Part shown: one piece after another, positions 10,920 through 27,400 of the stretch
How positions within the stretch are numbered: the stretch's first letter is position 1
How the letters are laid out: each line of letters opens with the position of its first letter
Assembly: GCA_964019155.1 (NCBI GenBank)
Contig: CAXHSG010000162.1
Coordinates: forward strand, 812,001 to 876,000
Direction of reading: 5' to 3'
DNA: 64,000 nucleotides
DNA from: Osedax fenrisi
Lineage: Eukaryota; Annelida; Polychaeta; Sabellida; Siboglinidae
Notes under the pieces: generated by a model
The model's input: the letters and a program-made list of their open reading frames with translations, nothing else
Database searches by the model: none
What the model was told of the DNA's origin: nothing
Translations under genes and position numbers: made by a program

Positions 10920-13900
10920 AATAAAACGTAATAATTATGTTTTATTACTTATTACGTTTTATTACTTATTACGTTTTATTACTTATTACTTATTACGTTT
11001 TATTACTTATTACGTTTTATTACTTATTGAGTTTTATTACTTATTACGTTTTATTACTTATTACGTTTTATTACTTATTACGTTTTATTACTTATTACTT
11101 ATTACATTTTATTACTTATTACGTTTTATTACTTATTAAGTTTTATTACTTATTAGGTTTTATTACTTATTACGTTTTATTACTTATTACGTTTTATTAC
11201 TTATTAAGTTTTATTACTTATTACGTTTTATTACTTATTACGTTTTATTACTTATTACTTATTACATTTTATTACTTATTACGTTTTATTACTTATTACG
11301 TTTTATTACTTATTACGTTTTATTACTTATTACGTTTTATTACTTATTACTTATTACGTTTTATTACTTATTACTTATTACATTTTATTACTTATTACTT
11401 ATTACGTTTTATTACTTATTACGTTTTATTACTTATTACGTTTTATTACTTATTACGTTTTATTACTTATTTAGTTTTATTACTTATTACGTTTTATTAC
11501 TTATTACGTTTTGTTACTTATTACGTTTTATTACTTATTACGTTTTATTACTTATTACGTTTTATTACTTATTAATAAAACGTAATAATTACGTTTTATT
11601 ACTTATTACGTTTTATTACTTATTACGTTTTATTACTTATTACTTATTACGTTTTATTACTTATTACTTATTACTTATTACGTTTTATTACTTATTACTT
11701 ATTACGTTTTATTACTTATTACGTTTTATTACTTATTACGTTTTATTACTTATTTAGTTTTATTACTTATTACGTTTTATTACTTATTACGTTTTATTAC
11801 TTATTACGTTTTATTACTTATTACATATTACTTATTACGTTTTATTACTTATTACTTATTACGTTTTATTACTTATTACGTTTTATTACTTATTACGTTT
11901 TATTACTTATTAATAAAACGTAATAATTACGTTTTATTACTTATTACGTTTTATTACTTATTACGTTTTATTACTTATTACTTATTACTTATTAAGTTTT
12001 ATTACTTATTACTTATTACGTTTTATTACTTATTACTTATTACGTTTTATTACTTATTACGTTTTATTACTTATTAGTTATTACGTTTTATTACTTATTA
12101 CGTTTTATTACTTATTACTTATTACGTTTTATTACTTATTACTTATTACATTTTATTACTTATTACTTATTACTTATTATGTTTTATTACTTATTACGTT
12201 TTATTACTTATTACGTTTTATTACTTATTACTTATTACGTTTTATTACTTATTACTTATTACGTTTTATTACTTATTACTTATTACGTTTTATTACTTAT
12301 TACTTATTACGTTTTATTACTTATTAGTTATTACGTTTTATTACTTATTACGTTTTATTACTTATTACTTATTACGTTTTATTACTTATTACTTATTACA
12401 TTTTATTACTTATTACGTTTTATTACTTATTACGTTTTATTACTTATTAGGTTTTATTACTTATTACGTTTTATTACTTATTACGTTTTATTACTTATTA
12501 AGTTTTATTACTTATTACGTTTTATTACTTATTACGTTTTATTACTTATTACTTATTACATTTTATTACTTATTACGTTTTATTACTTATTACGTTTTAT
12601 TACTTATTACGTTTTATTACTTATTACGTTTTATTACTTATTACTTATTACGTTTTATTACTTATTACTTATTACATTTTATTACTTATTACTTATTACG
12701 TTTTATTACTTATTACTTATTACGTTTTTTTACTTATTACTTATTACGTTTTATTACTTATTACTTATTACGTTATATTACTTATTAATAAAACGTAATA
12801 ATTATGTTTTATTACTTATTACGTTTTATTACTTATTACGTTTTATTACTTATTACTTATTACGTTTTATTACTTATTACGTTTTATTACTTATTGAGTT
12901 TTATTACTTATTACGTTTTATTACTTATTACGTTTTATTACTTATTACGTTTTATTACTTATTACTTATTACATTTTATTACTTATTACGTTTTATTACT
13001 TATTAAGTTTTATTACTTATTAGGTTTTATTACTTATTACGTTTTATTACTTATTACGTTTTATTACTTATTAAGTTTTATTACTTATTACGTTTTATTA
13101 CTTATTACGTTTTATTACTTATTACTTATTACATTTTATTACTTATTACGTTTTATTACTTATTACGTTTTATTACTTATTACGTTTTATTACTTATTAC
13201 GTTTTATTACTTATTACTTATTACGTTTTATTACTTATTACTTATTACATTTTATTACTTATTACTTATTACGTTTTATTACTTATTACGTTTTATTACT
13301 TATTACGTTTTATTACTTATTACGTTTTATTACTTATTTAGTTTTATTACTTATTACGTTTTATTACTTATTACGTTTTGTTACTTATTACGTTTTATTA
13401 CTTATTACGTTTTATTACTTATTACGTTTTATTACTTATTAATAAAACGTAATAATTACGTTTTATTACTTATTACGTTTTATTACTTATTACGTTTTAT
13501 TACTTATTACTTATTACGTTTTATTACTTATTACTTATTACTTATTACGTTTTATTACTTATTACTTATTACGTTTTATTACTTATTACGTTTTATTACT
13601 TATTACGTTTTATTACTTATTTAGTTTTATTACTTATTACGTTTTATTACTTATTACGTTTTATTACTTATTACGTTTTATTACTTATTACATATTACTT
13701 ATTACGTTTTATTACTTATTACTTATTACGTTTTATTACTTATTACGTTTTATTACTTATTACGTTTTATTACTTATTAATAAAACGTAATAATTACGTT
13801 TTATTACTTATTACGTTTTATTACTTATTACGTTTTATTACTTATTACTTATTACTTATTAAGTTTTATTACTTATTACTTATTACGTTTTATTACTTAT

Positions 13901-14653
13901 TACTTATTACGTTTTATTACTTATTACGTTTTATTACTTATTAGTTATTACGTTTTATTACTTATTACGTTTTATTACTTATTACTTATTACGTTTTATT
14001 ACTTATTACTTATTACATTTTATTACTTATTACTTATTACTTATTATGTTTTATTACTTATTACGTTTTATTACTTATTACGTTTTATTACTTATTACTT
14101 ATTACGTTTTATTACTTATTACTTATTACGTTTTATTACTTATTACTTATTACGTTTTATTACTTATTACTTATTACGTTTTATTACTTATTAGTTATTA
14201 CGTTTTATTACTTATTACGTTTTATTACTTATTACTTATTACGTTTTATTACTTATTACTTATTACATTTTATTACTTATTACGTTTTATTACTTATTAC
14301 GTTTTATTACTTATTAGGTTTTATTACTTATTACGTTTTATTACTTATTACGTTTTATTACTTATTAAGTTTTATTACTTATTACGTTTTATTACTTATT
14401 ACGTTTTATTACTTATTACTTATTACATTTTATTACTTATTACGTTTTATTACTTATTACGTTTTATTACTTATTACGTTTTATTACTTATTACGTTTTA
14501 TTACTTATTACTTATTACGTTTTATTACTTATTACTTATTACATTTTATTACGTTTTATTACTTATTACGTGTTATTACTTATTACGTTTTATTACTTAT
14601 TACGTTTTATTACTTATTACGTTTTATTACTTATTTAGTTTTATTACTTATTA
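10920..14653 (+). repeat. 1,867-bp tandem higher-order duplication
   Basis: Inverted units at 10920, 11574 and 11912 reappear at 12787, 13441 and 13779, each shifted by exactly 1,867 bp (intervals 654 and 338 in both copies). Stop-free frames at 10937-11575 and 12804-13442 translate identically, so the copies are nearly identical at base level. A third, related copy begins at 21437 with intervals 671 and 338, that is, one extra 17-bp unit. The right end of copy 2 is approximate; divergence appears from about 14555. Confidence 0.85.
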
Positions 14654-17600
14654 CGTTTTATTACTTATTACGTTTTGTTACTTATTACGTTTTATTACTT
14701 ATTACGTTTTATTACTTATTACGTTTTATTACTTATTACGTTTTATTACTTATTACGTTTTATTACTTATAAATAAAACGTAATAATTACGTTTTATTAC
14801 TTATTACGTTTTATTACTTATTACGTTTTATTACTTATTACGTTTTATTACTTATTACTTATTACTTATTACGTTTTATTACTTATTACTTATTACGTTT
14901 TATTACTTATTACGTTTTATTACTTATTACGTTTTATTACTTATTTAGTTTTATTACTTATTACGTTTTATTACTTATTACGTTTTATTACTTATTACGT
15001 TTTATTACTTATTACTTATTACGTTTTATTACTTATTACTTATTACTTATTACGTTTTATTACTTATTACTTATTACGTTTTATTACTTATTACGTTTTA
15101 TTACTTATTAATAAAACGTAATAATTACGTTTTATTACTTATTACGTTTTATTACTTATTACGTTTTATTACTTATTACTTATTACTTATTAAGTTTTAT
15201 TACTTATTACTTATTACGTTTTATTACTTATTACTTATTACGTTTTATTACTTATTATTATTACGTTTTATTACTTATTAGTTATTACGTTTTATTACTT
15301 ATTACGTTTTATTACTTATTACTTATTACGTTTTATTACTTATTACTTATTACATTTTATTACTTATTACTTATTACTTATTACGTTTTATTACTTATTA
15401 CGTTTTATTACTTATTACGTTTTATTACTTATTACTTATTGCGTTTTATTACTTATTACTTATTACTTATTACGTTTTATTACTTATTACTTATTACGTT
15501 TTATTACTTATTACGTTTTATTACTTATTACGTTTTATTACTTATTAATAAAACGTAATAATTACGTTTTATTACTTATTACGTTTTATTACTTATTACG
15601 TTTTATTACTTATTACTTATTACGTTTTATTACTTATTACTTATTACTTATTACGTTTTATTACTTATTACTTATTACGTTTTATTACTTATTACTTATT
15701 ACGTTTTATTATTTATTACTTATTACGTTTTATTACTTATTACGTTTTATTACTTATTACTTATTACGTTTTATTACTTATTACGTTTTATTACTCATTA
15801 CTTATTACGTTTTATTACTTATTACTTATTACGTTTTATTACTTATTACTTATTACGTTTTATTACTTATTACGTTTTATTACTTATTTAGTTTTATTAC
15901 TTATTTAGTTTTATTACTTATTACGTTTTATTACTTATTACGTTTTGTTACTTATTACGTTTTATTACTTATTACGTTTTATTACTTATTACGTTTTATT
16001 ACTTATTACGTTTTATTACTTATTAATAAAACGTAATAATTACGTTTTATTACTTATTACGTTTTATTACTTATTACGTTTTATTACTTATTACTTATTA
16101 CGTTTTATTACTTATTACTTATTACTTATTACGTTTTATTACTTATTACTTATTACGTTTTATTACTTATTACGTTTTATTACTTATTACGTTTTATTAC
16201 TTATTTAGTTTTATTACTTATTACGTTTTATTACTTATTACGTTTTATTACTTATTACGTTTTATTACTTATTAATAAAACGTAATAATTACATTTTATT
16301 ACTTATTACGTTTTATTACTTATTACGTTTTATTACTTATTACGTTTTATTACTTATTACGTTTTATTACTTATTACTTATTACTTATTAAGTTTTATTA
16401 CTTATTACTTATTACGTTTTATTACTTATTACTTATTACGTTTTATTACTTATTACGTTTTATTACTTATTAGTTATTACGTTTTATTACTTATTACGTT
16501 TTATTACTTATTACTTATTACGTTTTATTACTTATTACTTATTACATTGTATTACTTATTACTTATTACTTATTATGTTTTATTACTTATTACGTTTTAT
16601 TACTTATTACGTTTTATTACTTATTACTTATTACGTTTTATTACTTATTACTTATTACGTTTTATTACTTATTACTTATTACGTTTTATTACTTATTACT
16701 TATTACGTTTTATTACTTATTAGTTATTACGTTTTATTACTTATTACGTTTTATTACTTATTACTTATTACATTTTATTACTTATTACGTTTTATTACTT
16801 ATTACGTTTTATTACTTATTAGGTTTTATTACTTATTACGTTTTATTACTTATTACGTTTTATTACTTATTAAGTTTTATTACTTATTACGTTTTATTAC
16901 TTATTACGTTTTGTTACTTATTACGTTTTATTACTTATTACGTTTTATTACTTATTACGTTTTATTACTTATTACGTTTTATTACTTATTAATAAAACGT
17001 AATAATTACGTTTTATTACTTATTACGTTTTATTACTTATTACTTTTTATTACTTATTACTTATTACGTTTTATTACTTATTACTTATTACTTATTACGT
17101 TTTATTACTTATTACGTTTTATTACTTATTACGTTTTATTACTTATTTAGTTTTATTACTTATTACGTTTTATTACTTATTACGTTTTATTACTTATTAC
17201 GTTTTATTACTTATTACATATTACTTATTACATATTACTTATTACGTTTTATTACTTATTACTTATTACGTTTTATTACTTATTACGTTTTATTACTTAT
17301 TACGTTTTATTACTTATTAATAAAACGTAATAATTACGTTTTATTACTTATTACGTTTTATTACTTATTACGTTTTATTACTTATTACGTTTTATTACTT
17401 ATTACGTTTTATTACTTATTACGTTTTATTACTTATTACGTTTTATTACGTTTTATTACTTATTACGTTTTATTACTTATTACATTTTATTACTTATTAC
17501 GTTTTATTACTTATTACGTTTTATTACTTATTACGTTTTATTACTTATTACTTATTACGTTTATTACTTATTACTTATTACTTATTACGTTTTATTACTT

Positions 17601-19330
17601 ATTACTTATTACGTTTTATTACTTATTACGTTTTATTACTTATTAATAAAACGTAATAATTACGTTTTATTACTTATTACGTTTTATTACTTATTACGTT
17701 TTATTACTTATTACGTTTTATTACTTATTACTTATTACATTTTATTACTTATTACTTATTACTTATTACTTATTACTTATTACGTTTTATTACTTATTAC
17801 GTTTTATTACTTATTACGTTTTATTACTTATTACTTATTACGTTTTATTACTTATTACTTATTACGTTTTATTACTTATTACTTATTACGTTTTATTACT
17901 TATTACTTATTACGTTTTATTACTATTAGTTATTAAGTTTTATTACTTATTACGTTTTATTACTTATTACTTATTACGTTTTATTACTTATTACTTATTA
18001 CATTTTATTACTTATTACTTATTACTTATTACTTATTACTTATTACGTTTTATTACTTATTACGTTTTATTACTTATTACGTTTTATTACTTATTACTTA
18101 TTACGTTTTATTACTTATTACTTATTACGTTTTATTACTTATTACTTATTACGTTTTTTTACTTATTACTTATTACGTTTTATTACTTATTACTTATTAC
18201 GTTATATTACTTATTAATAAAACGTAATAATTATGTTTTATTACTTATTACGTTTTATTACTTATTACGTTTTATTACTTATTACTTATTACGTTTTATT
18301 ACTTATTACGTTTTATTACTTATTGAGTTTTATTACTTATTACGTTTTATTACTTATTACGTTTTATTACTTATTACGTTTTATTACTTATTAATAAAAC
18401 GTAATAATTACGTTTTATTACTTATTACGTTTTATTACTTATTACGTTTTATTACTTATTACGTTTTATTACTTATTACGTTTTATTACTTATTACGTTT
18501 TATTACTTATTACTTATTACTTATTAAGTTTTATTACTTATTACTTATTACGTTTTATTACTTATTACTTATTACGTTTTATTACTTATTACGTTTTATT
18601 ACTTATTAGTTATTACGTTTTATTACTTATTACGTTTTATTACTTATTACTTATTACGTTTTATTACTTATTACTTATTACATTTTATTACTTATTACTT
18701 ATTACTTATTATGTTTTATTACTTATTACGTTTTATTACTTATTACGTTTTATTACTTATTACTTATTACGTTTTATTACTTATTACTTATTACGTTTTA
18801 TTACTTATTACTTATTACGTTTTATTACTTATTACTTATTACGTTTTATTACTTATTAGTTATTACGTTTTATTACTTATTACGTTTTATTACTTATTAC
18901 TTATTACGTTTTATTACTTATTACTTATTACATTTTATTACTTATTACGTTTTATTACTTATTACGTTTTATTACTTATTAGGTTTTATTACTTATTACG
19001 TTTTATTACTTATTACGTTTTATTACTTATTAAGTTTTATTACTTATTACGTTTTATTACTTATTACGTTTTGTTACTTATTACGTTTTATTACTTATTA
19101 CGTTTTATTACTTATTACGTTTTATTACTTATTACGTTTTATTACTTATTAATAAAACGTAATAATTACGTTTTATTACTTATTACGTTTTATTACTTAT
19201 TACTTTTTATTACTTATTACTTATTACGTTTTATTACTTATTACTTATTACTTATTACGTTTTATTACTTATTACTTATTACGTTTTATTACTTATTACG
19301 TTTTATTACTTATTACGTTTTATTACTTAT

Positions 19331-21452
19331 TTAGTTATATTACTTATTACGTTTTATTACTTATTACGTTTTATTACTTATTACGTTTTATTACTTATTA
19401 CATATTACTTATTACATATTACTTATTACGTTTTATTACTTATTACTTATTACGTTTTATTACTTATTACGTTTTATTACTTATTACGTTTTATTACTTA
19501 TTAATAAAACGTAATAATTACGTTTTATTACTTATTACGTTTTATTACTTATTACGTTTTATTACTTATTACGTTTTATTACTTATTACGTTTTATTACT
19601 TATTACGTTTTATTACGTTTTATTACTTATTACGTTTTATTACTTATTACATTTTATTACTTATTACGTTTTATTACTTATTACGTTTTATTACTTATTA
19701 CGTTTTATTACTTATTACTTATTACGTTTATTACTTATTACTTATTACTTATTACGTTTTATTACTTATTACTTATTACGTTTTATTACTTATTACGTTT
19801 TATTACTTATTAATAAAACGTAATAATTACGTTTTATTACTTATTACGTTTTATTACTTATTACGTTTTATTACTTATTACGTTTTATTACTTATTACTT
19901 ATTACATTTTATTACTTATTACTTATTACTTATTACTTATTACTTATTACGTTTTATTACTTATTACGTTTTATTACTTATTACGTTTTATTACTTATTA
20001 CTTATTACGTTTTATTACTTATTACTTATTACGTTTTATTACTTATTACTTATTACGTTTTATTACTTATTACTTATTACGTTTTATTACTATTAGTTAT
20101 TAAGTTTTATTACTTATTACGTTTTATTACTTATTACTTATTACGTTTTATTACTTATTACTTATTACATTTTATTACTTATTACTTATTACTTATTACT
20201 TATTACGTTTTATTACTTATTACGTTTTATTACTTATTACGTTTTATTACTTATTACTTATTACGTTTTATTACTTATTACTTATTACGTTTTATTACTT
20301 ATTACTTATTACTTATTACGTTTTATTACTTATTACTTATTACGTTTTATTACTTATTACGTTTTATTACTTATTACGTTTTATTACTTATTTAGTTATA
20401 TTACTTATTACGTTTTATTACTTATTACGTTTTATTACTTATTACGTTTTATTACTTATTACATATTACTTATTACATATTACTTATTACGTTTTATTAC
20501 TTATTACTTATTACGTTTTATTACTTATTACGTTTTATTACTTATTACGTTTTATTACTTATTAATAAAACGTAATAATTACGTTTTATTACTTATTACG
20601 TTTTATTACTTATTACGTTTTATTACTTATTACGTTTTATTACTTATTACGTTTTATTACTTATTACGTTTTATTACGTTTTATTACTTATTACGTTTTA
20701 TTACTTATTACATTTTATTACTTATTACGTTTTATTACTTATTACGTTTTATTACTTATTACGTTTTATTACTTATTACTTATTACGTTTATTACTTATT
20801 ACTTATTACTTATTACGTTTTATTACTTATTACTTATTACGTTTTATTACTTATTACGTTTTATTACTTATTAATAAAACGTAATAATTACGTTTTATTA
20901 CTTATTACGTTTTATTACTTATTACGTTTTATTACTTATTACGTTTTATTACTTATTACTTATTACATTTTATTACTTATTACTTATTACTTATTACTTA
21001 TTACTTATTACGTTTTATTACTTATTACGTTTTATTACTTATTACGTTTTATTACTTATTACTTATTACGTTTTATTACTTATTACTTATTACGTTTTAT
21101 TACTTATTACTTATTACGTTTTATTACTTATTACTTATTACGTTTTATTACTATTAGTTATTAAGTTTTATTACTTATTACGTTTTATTACTTATTACTT
21201 ATTACGTTTTATTACTTATTACTTATTACATTTTATTACTTATTACTTATTACTTATTACTTATTACGTTTTATTACTTATTACGTTTTATTACTTATTA
21301 CGTTTTATTACTTATTACTTATTACGTTTTATTACTTATTACTTATTACGTTTTATTACTTATTACTTATTACGTTTTTTTACTTATTACTTATTACGTT
21401 TTATTACTTATTACTTATTACGTTATATTACTTATTAATAAAACGTAATAAT
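19331..21452 (+). repeat. 1,061-bp tandem higher-order duplication
   Basis: The rare word run TTTAGTTATATT occurs only at about 19330 and 20391. Inverted units at 19503 and 19812 reappear at 20564 and 20873, and the shortened-B marker at 20091 reappears at 21152. All shifts are 1,061 bp. The outer right edge is approximate. Confidence 0.8.
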
Positions 21453-24400
21453 TATGTTTTATTACTTATTACGTTTTATTACTTATTACGTTTTATTACT
21501 TATTACTTATTACGTTTTATTACTTATTACGTTTTATTACTTATTGAGTTTTATTACTTATTACGTTTTATTACTTATTACGTTTTATTACTTATTACGT
21601 TTTATTACTTATTACTTATTACATTTTATTACTTATTACGTTTTATTACTTATTAAGTTTTATTACTTATTAGGTTTTATTACTTATTACGTTTTATTAC
21701 TTATTACGTTTTATTACTTATTAAGTTTTATTACTTATTACGTTTTATTACTTATTACGTTTTATTACTTATTACTTATTACATTTTATTACTTATTACG
21801 TTTTATTACTTATTACGTTTTATTACTTATTACGTTTTATTACTTATTACGTTTTATTACTTATTACTTATTACGTTTTATTACTTATTACTTATTACAT
21901 TTTATTACTTATTACTTATTACGTTTTATTACTTATTACGTTTTATTACTTATTACGTTTTATTACTTATTACGTTTTATTACTTATTTAGTTTTATTAC
22001 TTATTACGTTTTATTACTTATTACGTTTTGTTACTTATTACGTTTTATTACTTATTACGTTTTATTACTTATTACGTTTTATTACTTATTACGTTTTATT
22101 ACTTATTAATAAAACGTAATAATTACGTTTTATTACTTATTACGTTTTATTACTTATTACGTTTTATTACTTATTACTTATTACGTTTTATTACTTATTA
22201 CTTATTACTTATTACGTTTTATTACTTATTACTTATTACGTTTTATTACTTATTACGTTTTATTACTTATTACGTTTTATTACTTATTTAGTTTTATTAC
22301 TTATTACGTTTTATTACTTATTACGTTTTATTACTTATTACGTTTTATTACTTATTACATATTACTTATTACGTTTTATTACTTATTACTTATTACGTTT
22401 TATTACTTATTACGTTTTATTACTTATTACGTTTTATTACTTATTAATAAAACGTAATAATTACGTTTTATTACTTATTACGTTTTATTACTTATTACGT
22501 TTTATTACTTATTACGTTTTATTACTTATTACGTTTTATTACTTATTACTTATTACTTATTAAGTTTTATTACTTATTACTTATTACGTTTTATTACTTA
22601 TTACTTATTACGTTTTATTACTTATTACGTTTTATTACTTATTAGTTATTACGTTTTATTACTTATTACGTTTTATTACTTATTACTTATTACGTTTTAT
22701 TACTTATTACTTATTACATTTTATTACTTATTACTTATTACTTATTATGTTTTATTACTTATTACGTTTTATTACTTATTACGTTTTATTACTTATTACT
22801 TATTACGTTTTATTACTTATTACTTATTACGTTTTATTACTTATTACTTATTACGTTTTATTACTTATTACTTATTACGTTTTATTACTTATTAGTTATT
22901 ACGTTTTATTACTTATTACGTTTTATTACTTATTACTTATTACGTTTTATTACTTATTACTTATTACATTTTATTACTTATTACGTTTTATTACTTATTA
23001 CGTTTTATTACTTATTAGGTTTTATTACTTATTACGTTTTATTACTTATTACGTTTTATTACTTATTAAGTTTTATTACTTATTACGTTTTATTACTTAT
23101 TACGTTTTATTACTTATTACTTATTACATTTTATTACTTATTACGTTTTATTACTTATTACGTTTTATTACTTATTACGTTTTATTACTTATTACTTATT
23201 ACGTTTTATTACTTATTACTTATTACATTTTATTACGTTTTATTACTTATTACGTTTTATTACTTATTACGTTTTATTACTTATTACGTTTTATTACTTA
23301 TTACGTTTTATTACTTATTTAGTTTTATTACTTATTACGTTTTATTACTTATTACGTTTTGTTACTTATTACGTTTTATTACTTATTACGTTTTATTACT
23401 TATTACGTTTTATTACTTATTACGTTTTATTACTTATTACGTTTTATTACTTATAAATAAAACGTAATAATTACGTTTTATTACTTATTACGTTTTATTA
23501 CTTATTACGTTTTATTACTTATTACTTATTACTTATTACGTTTTATTACTTATTACTTATTACGTTTTATTACTTATTACGTTTTATTACTTATTACGTT
23601 TTATTACTTATTTAGTTTTATTACTTATTACGTTTTATTACTTATTACGTTTTATTACTTATTACGTTTTATTACTTATTACTTATTACGTTTTATTACT
23701 TATTACTTATTACTTATTACGTTTTATTACTTATTACTTATTACGTTTTATTACTTATTACGTTTTATTACTTATTAATAAAACGTAATAATTACGTTTT
23801 ATTACTTATTACGTTTTATTACTTATTACGTTTTATTACTTATTACTTATTACTTATTAAGTTTTATTACTTATTACTTATTACGTTTTATTACTTATTA
23901 CTTATTACGTTTTATTACTTATTATTATTACGTTTTATTACTTATTAGTTATTACGTTTTATTACTTATTACGTTTTATTACTTATTACTTATTACGTTT
24001 TATTACTTATTACTTATTACATTTTATTACTTATTACTTATTACTTATTACGTTTTATTACTTATTACGTTTTATTACTTATTACGTTTTATTACTTATT
24101 ACGTTTTATTACTTATTACTTATTGCGTTTTATTACTTATTACTTATTACTTATTACGTTTTATTACTTATTACTTATTACGTTTTATTACTTATTACGT
24201 TTTATTACTTATTACGTTTTATTACTTATTAATAAAACGTAATAATTACGTTTTATTACTTATTACGTTTTATTACTTATTACGTTTTATTACTTATTAC
24301 TTATTACGTTTTATTACTTATTACTTATTACTTATTACGTTTTATTACTTATTACTTATTACGTTTTATTACTTATTACTTATTACGTTTTATTATTTAT

Positions 24401-27400
24401 TACTTATTACGTTTTATTACTTATTACGTTTTATTACTTATTACTTATTACGTTTTATTACTTATTACGTTTTATTACTCATTACTTATTACGTTTTATT
24501 ACTTATTACTTATTACGTTTTATTACTTATTACTTATTACGTTTTATTACTTATTACGTTTTATTACTTATTTAGTTTTATTACTTATTTAGTTTTATTA
24601 CTTATTACGTTTTATTACTTATTACGTTTTGTTACTTATTACGTTTTATTACTTATTACGTTTTATTACTTATTACGTTTTATTACTTATTACGTTTTAT
24701 TACTTATTAATAAAACGTAATAATTACGTTTTATTACTTATTACGTTTTATTACTTATTACGTTTTATTACTTATTACTTATTACGTTTTATTACTTATT
24801 ACTTATTACTTATTACGTTTTATTACTTATTACTTATTACGTTTTATTACTTATTACGTTTTACTACTTATTACGTTTTATTACTTATTTAGTTTTATTA
24901 CTTATTACGTTTTATTACTTATTACGTTTTATTACTTATTACGTTTTATTACTTATTACGTTTTATTACTTATTACTTATTACTTATTAAGTTTTATTAC
25001 TTATTACTTATTACGTTTTATTACTTATTACTTATTACGTTTTATTACTTATTACGTTTTATTACTTATTAGTTATTACGTTTTATTACTTATTACTTAT
25101 TACATTTTATTACTTATTACGTTTTATTACTTATTACGTTTTATTACTTATTAGGTTTTATTACTTATTACGTTTTATTACTTATTACGTTTTATTACTT
25201 ATTAAGTTTTATTACTTATTACGTTTTATTACTTATTACGTTTTATTACTTATTACTTATTACATTTTATTACTTATTACGTTTTATTACTTATTACGTT
25301 TTATTACTTATTACGTTTTATTACTTATTACTTATTACGTTTTATTACTTATTACTTATTACGTTTTATTACTTATTACTTATTACGTTTTATTACTTAT
25401 TACTTATTACGTTTTATTACTTATTAGTTATTACGTTTTATTATTTATTACGTTTTATTACTTATTACTTATTACGTTTTATTACTTATTACTTATTACA
25501 TTTTATTACTTATTACGTTTTATTACTTATTACGTTTTATTACTTATTAGGTTTTATTACTTATTACGTTTTATTACTTATTACGTTTTATTACTTATTA
25601 AGTTTTATTACTTATTACGTTTTATTACTTATTACGTTTTATTACTTATTACTTATTACATTTTATTACTTATTACGTTTTATTACTTATTACGTTTTAT
25701 TACTTATTACGTTTTATTACTTATTACGTTTTATTACTTATTACTTATTACGTTTTATTACTTATTACTTATTACATTTTATTACTTATTACTTATTACG
25801 TTTTATTACTTATTACGTTTTATTACTTATTACGTTTTATTACTTATTACGTTTTATTACTTATTTAGTTTTATTACTTATTACGTTTTATTACTTATTA
25901 CGTTTTGTTACTTATTACGTTTTATTACTTATTACGTTTTATTACTTATTACGTTTTATTACTTATTACGTTTTATTACTTATAAATAAAACGTAATAAT
26001 TACGTTTTATTACTTATTACGTTTTATTACTTATTACGTTTTATTACTTATTACTTATTACTTATTACGTTTTATTACTTATTACTTATTACGTTTTATT
26101 ACTTATTACGTTTTATTACTTATTACGTTTTATTACTTATTTAGTTTTATTACTTATTACGTTTTATTACTTATTACGTTTTATTACTTATTACGTTTTA
26201 TTACTTATTACTTATTACGTTTTATTACTTATTACTTATTACTTATTACGTTTTATTACTTATTACTTATTACGTTTTATTACTTATTACGTTTTATTAC
26301 TTATTAATAAAACGTAATAATTACGTTTTATTACTTATTACGTTTTATTACTTATTACGTTTTATTACTTATTACGTTTTATTACTTATTACTTATTACT
26401 TATTAAGTTTTATTACTTATTACTTATTACGTTTTATTACTTATTACTTATTACGTTTTATTACTTATTATTATTACGTTTTATTACTTATTAGTTATTA
26501 CGTTTTATTACTTATTACGTTTTATTACTTATTACTTATTACGTTTTATTACTTATTACTTATTACATTTTATTACTTATTACTTATTACTCATTACGTT
26601 TTATTACTTATTACGTTTTATTACTTATTACGTTTTATTACTTATTACTTATTGCGTTTTATTACTTATTACTTATTACTTATTACGTTTTATTACTTAT
26701 TACTTATTACGTTTTATTACTTATTACGTTTTATTACTTATTACGTTTTATTACTTATTAATAAAACGTAATAATTACGTTTTATTACTTATTACGTTTT
26801 ATTACTTATTACGTTTTATTACTTATTACTTATTACGTTTTATTACTTATTACTTATTACTTATTACGTTTTATTACTTATTACTTATTACGTTTTATTA
26901 CTTATTACTTATTACGTTTTATTATTTATTACTTATTACGTTTTATTACTTATTACTTATTACGTTTTATTACTTATTACGTTTTATTACTCATAACTTA
27001 TTACGTTTTATTACTTATTACTTATTACGTTTTATTACTTATTACTTATTACGTTTTATTACTTATTACGTTTTATTACTTATTTAGTTTTATTACTTAT
27101 TACGTTTTATTACTTATTACGTTTTATTACTTATTACGTTTTATTACTTATTACTTATTACGTTTTATTACTTATTACTTATTACTTATTACGTTTTATC
27201 ACTTATTACTTATTACGTTTTATTACTTATTACTTATTACGTTTTATTACTTATTACTTATTACGTTTTATTATTTATTATTATTACGTTTTATTACTTA
27301 TTAGTTATTACGTTTTATTACTTATTACGTTTTATTACTTATTACTTATTACATTTTATTACTTATTACTTATTACTTATTACGTTTTATTACGTTTTAT

